This document shows, one piece after another, positions 14,457-15,567 of a DNA stretch of 15,567 nucleotides. The translations under genes were made by a program, and so were the position numbers. The notes below the pieces were generated by a model. That model did not search any database and had not been told where the DNA came from. It worked only from the letters and a program-made list of their open reading frames with translations. Source of the DNA: Pseudomonadota bacterium (GTDB lineage: Bacteria > Pseudomonadota > Alphaproteobacteria > Rhizobiales > Hyphomicrobiaceae); NCBI GenBank assembly GCA_023387235.1, contig JAEWIJ010000082.1, forward strand, positions 1 to 15,567, in the 5' to 3' direction. Each line of letters starts with the position of its first letter. Position 1 is the stretch's first letter.

Positions 14457-14966
14457 ATGCAGGTCCCCACGCTCGAAACGGAGCGCCTGCGGCTTCGGCC
14501 TTGGCGCAGCGATGATCTGGACGTGTTCGCCGGCTTCATGGCGGATGCGGATGACACGCGATTCATTGGTGGACCGCTGACGCGCGAGGATACGTGGCGG
14601 CGGATCGCCATGCTGATCGGGCATTGGACGCTGCGCGGCTTCGGAAACTGGGCGATCGAGGAAAAGGCCAGCGGTGCATTCGCCGGCTACGGCGGCCTTT
14701 GGGAACCCGAAGGCTGGCATCATCGCGAGCTCATGTGGGGCATCTTGCCTGCGTATCGCGGTCGCGGATATGCAACCGAAGCGGCGGCTCGCGCGCGCGC
14801 CTTTGCCTATGCCGATCTCGGCTGGGCGACGGTCGTCAGCTATGTCGCGCCGGAGAACAGGCCGTCGCAGAAAGTCGCCGAGCGCCTCGGTGCTCAGCGC
14901 GATGGATCAATCGAATTGCGGGGTGCCGTCGCCGACGTCTGGCGGCATCCGGCGAATGTGAACTGA
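14457..14966 (+). CDS. GNAT family N-acetyltransferase, RimJ/RimL-like
   Basis: A 169-residue protein of the GNAT fold, which transfers acetyl from acetyl-CoA to an amine. The start TLETERLRLRPWRSDD is typical of the RimJ/RimL subgroup. WAIEEKASGAFAGYGGLW is the central strand pair, LMWGILPAYRGRGYATEAA contains the acetyl-CoA pyrophosphate loop (RGRGYA), and YVAPENRPSQKVAERLG is motif B with the Asn-x-x-Ser pattern seen in this subgroup. The ATG lies 2 bp after the ffh stop, so translation is probably coupled to ffh; the GGAAAG before it is inside ffh. It sits between ffh and rpsP, where many genomes have nothing. Acetylation of a ribosomal protein N-terminus is an attractive guess, but small-molecule targets are equally possible. 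Confidence 0.9.
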   Translation: MQVPTLETERLRLRPWRSDDLDVFAGFMADADDTRFIGGPLTREDTWRRIAMLIGHWTLRGFGNWAIEEKASGAFAGYGGLWEPEGWHHRELMWGILPAYRGRGYATEAAARARAFAYADLGWATVVSYVAPENRPSQKVAERLGAQRDGSIELRGAVADVWRHPANVN

Positions 14967-15017
14967 GCTTTGACGTTGCAAACACTGAAGAACTGAACTC
15001 GAAACTGGAGAAGACCC

Positions 15018-15389
15018 ATGTCCGTGAAGATCCGCCTCTCGCGCGGTGGCGCCAAGAAGCGCCCGTATTACTACATCGTCGTTGCCGAGAGCAGCTCGCC
15101 GCGCGACGGCCGCTACATCGAGCAGATCGGCACGCACAATCCGATGCTGCCGAAGGATCACGCCGACCGCGTGAAGCTCGATCTCGACCGCGCGAAGCAT
15201 TGGCTTTCCGTCGGTGCGCAGCCGACCGATCGCGTCGCCCGCTTCCTCGACGCCGCCGGTCTCATGAAGCGTACACCGCGCAACAATCCCGAGAAGGCCA
15301 AGCCCGGCAAGAAGCGTCTCGAGCGCGAGGCGGCTGCGGCCGAGGCGGCGGCGAAAGCGGCCGAGAGCAGCGGCGAAGCTGCGGCCTAA
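15018..15389 (+). CDS. rpsP: 30S ribosomal protein S16
   Basis: A 123-residue protein starting MSVKIRLSRGGAKKRPYYYI, followed by SSSPRDGRYIEQIGTHNP, the unmistakable S16 core (about residues 1-80), which binds 16S rRNA early in 30S assembly. The last roughly 40 residues are a Lys/Arg segment, then an Ala/Glu-rich helix-like tail ending in EAAA. Such a tail is common in alphaproteobacteria and absent from the shorter E. coli protein (about 82 residues). GGAGAAG at 15007-15013 precedes the ATG. It is 51 bp after the acetyltransferase gene and 21 bp before rimM, in the usual rpsP-rimM order. Confidence 0.98.
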   Translation: MSVKIRLSRGGAKKRPYYYIVVAESSSPRDGRYIEQIGTHNPMLPKDHADRVKLDLDRAKHWLSVGAQPTDRVARFLDAAGLMKRTPRNNPEKAKPGKKRLEREAAAAEAAAKAAESSGEAAA

Positions 15390-15410
15390 GAATCGCACGG
15401 GAGACTGCGG

Positions 15411-15567
15411 ATGGCGGGCGGTGAAGATCGGGACGGGCGTATTCTGCTCGGCCGCATCGTCGCCGCCCATGGCGTGCGCGGCGAGGTTCTCGTGCGGTCC
15501 TACGCGGACGCGCCGGAGGACATTGCGGCGTACGGGTCTCTGAGCGCTCCGGCGCGTGGCCGCACGT
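15411..15567 (+). CDS. rimM: Ribosome maturation factor RimM (3' truncated by window edge)
   Basis: An open frame of 52 complete codons starts at ATG 15411 with GGGAG at 15399-15403, 7 nt upstream. The protein begins MAGGEDRDGRILLGRIVAAH and continues GVRGEVLVRSYADAPEDIAAYGSL. That matches the RimM N-terminal beta-barrel pattern (LGRI-x-AAHGVRGEV, then a D-x-PE segment). RimM binds S19 and helps 16S rRNA processing and maturation of the 30S head. Its place directly after rpsP agrees with the conserved rpsP-rimM-trmD-rplS order. About two thirds of the gene lies beyond the window. Confidence 0.93.
   Translation, partial: MAGGEDRDGRILLGRIVAAHGVRGEVLVRSYADAPEDIAAYGSLSAPARGRT

Noticed and set aside
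14970..14999. TTGACG box with a TGAACT as promoter for rpsP
   Set aside because: The -10 is only a 3-of-6 match, and rpsP is likely served by read-through from ffh. I could not support a promoter.

Overview
The window is GC-rich, densely coded bacterial chromosome. The ffh - (acetyltransferase) - rpsP - rimM order at the right end, the alanine-rich tail on ribosomal protein S16, the TRAP dicarboxylate-type transporter, the exported YbjN protein and the Gly/Arg-rich exported protein all fit an alphaproteobacterium, most likely Hyphomicrobiales. That placement is an inference from gene content, not a database result. I see no rRNA, tRNA, CRISPR array, transposase or integrase.

Left part (1-5430, mainly catabolic). 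The window opens inside the large permease of a TRAP transporter (dctM-like), followed 35 bp later by its periplasmic solute receptor (dctP-like) and a hairpin terminator. Next comes a stand-alone MaoC/hydratase-2 double-hotdog enzyme. It converges, with a 3-bp gap, on a small exported YbjN-family protein read from the minus strand. A 263-bp divergent spacer then leads to a type I Baeyer-Villiger flavin monooxygenase, whose 3' end carries a bidirectional terminator shared with the next, convergent gene.

Middle part (5519-11561, minus strand, envelope). A very large exported alpha-2-macroglobulin-like protein with an intact CxEQ thioester motif is followed by a terminator, then by a small exported Trp/Tyr-, Arg- and Gly-rich protein. 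The leader of the small gene can fold into a stem that overlaps its Shine-Dalgarno sequence. Upstream of the macroglobulin gene lies a 602-bp non-coding stretch, the largest gap here. Its right half is packed with hairpins and looks like a dispersed intergenic repeat rather than a gene.

Right part (12164-15567, core). A glutathione S-transferase precedes ffh (SRP54 GTPase), a GNAT acetyltransferase starting 2 bp after ffh, rpsP (S16) and the start of rimM, which runs off the window. The last four form the conserved protein-targeting/ribosome cluster, with the acetyltransferase as the non-canonical member.

I found no clear new multi-gene system. The points most worth a second look are the structured intergenic element (about 11804-12045), the terminator-plus-SD-overlapping leader (6139-6247), and the thioester macroglobulin, which has no lipobox and no pbpC neighbour.
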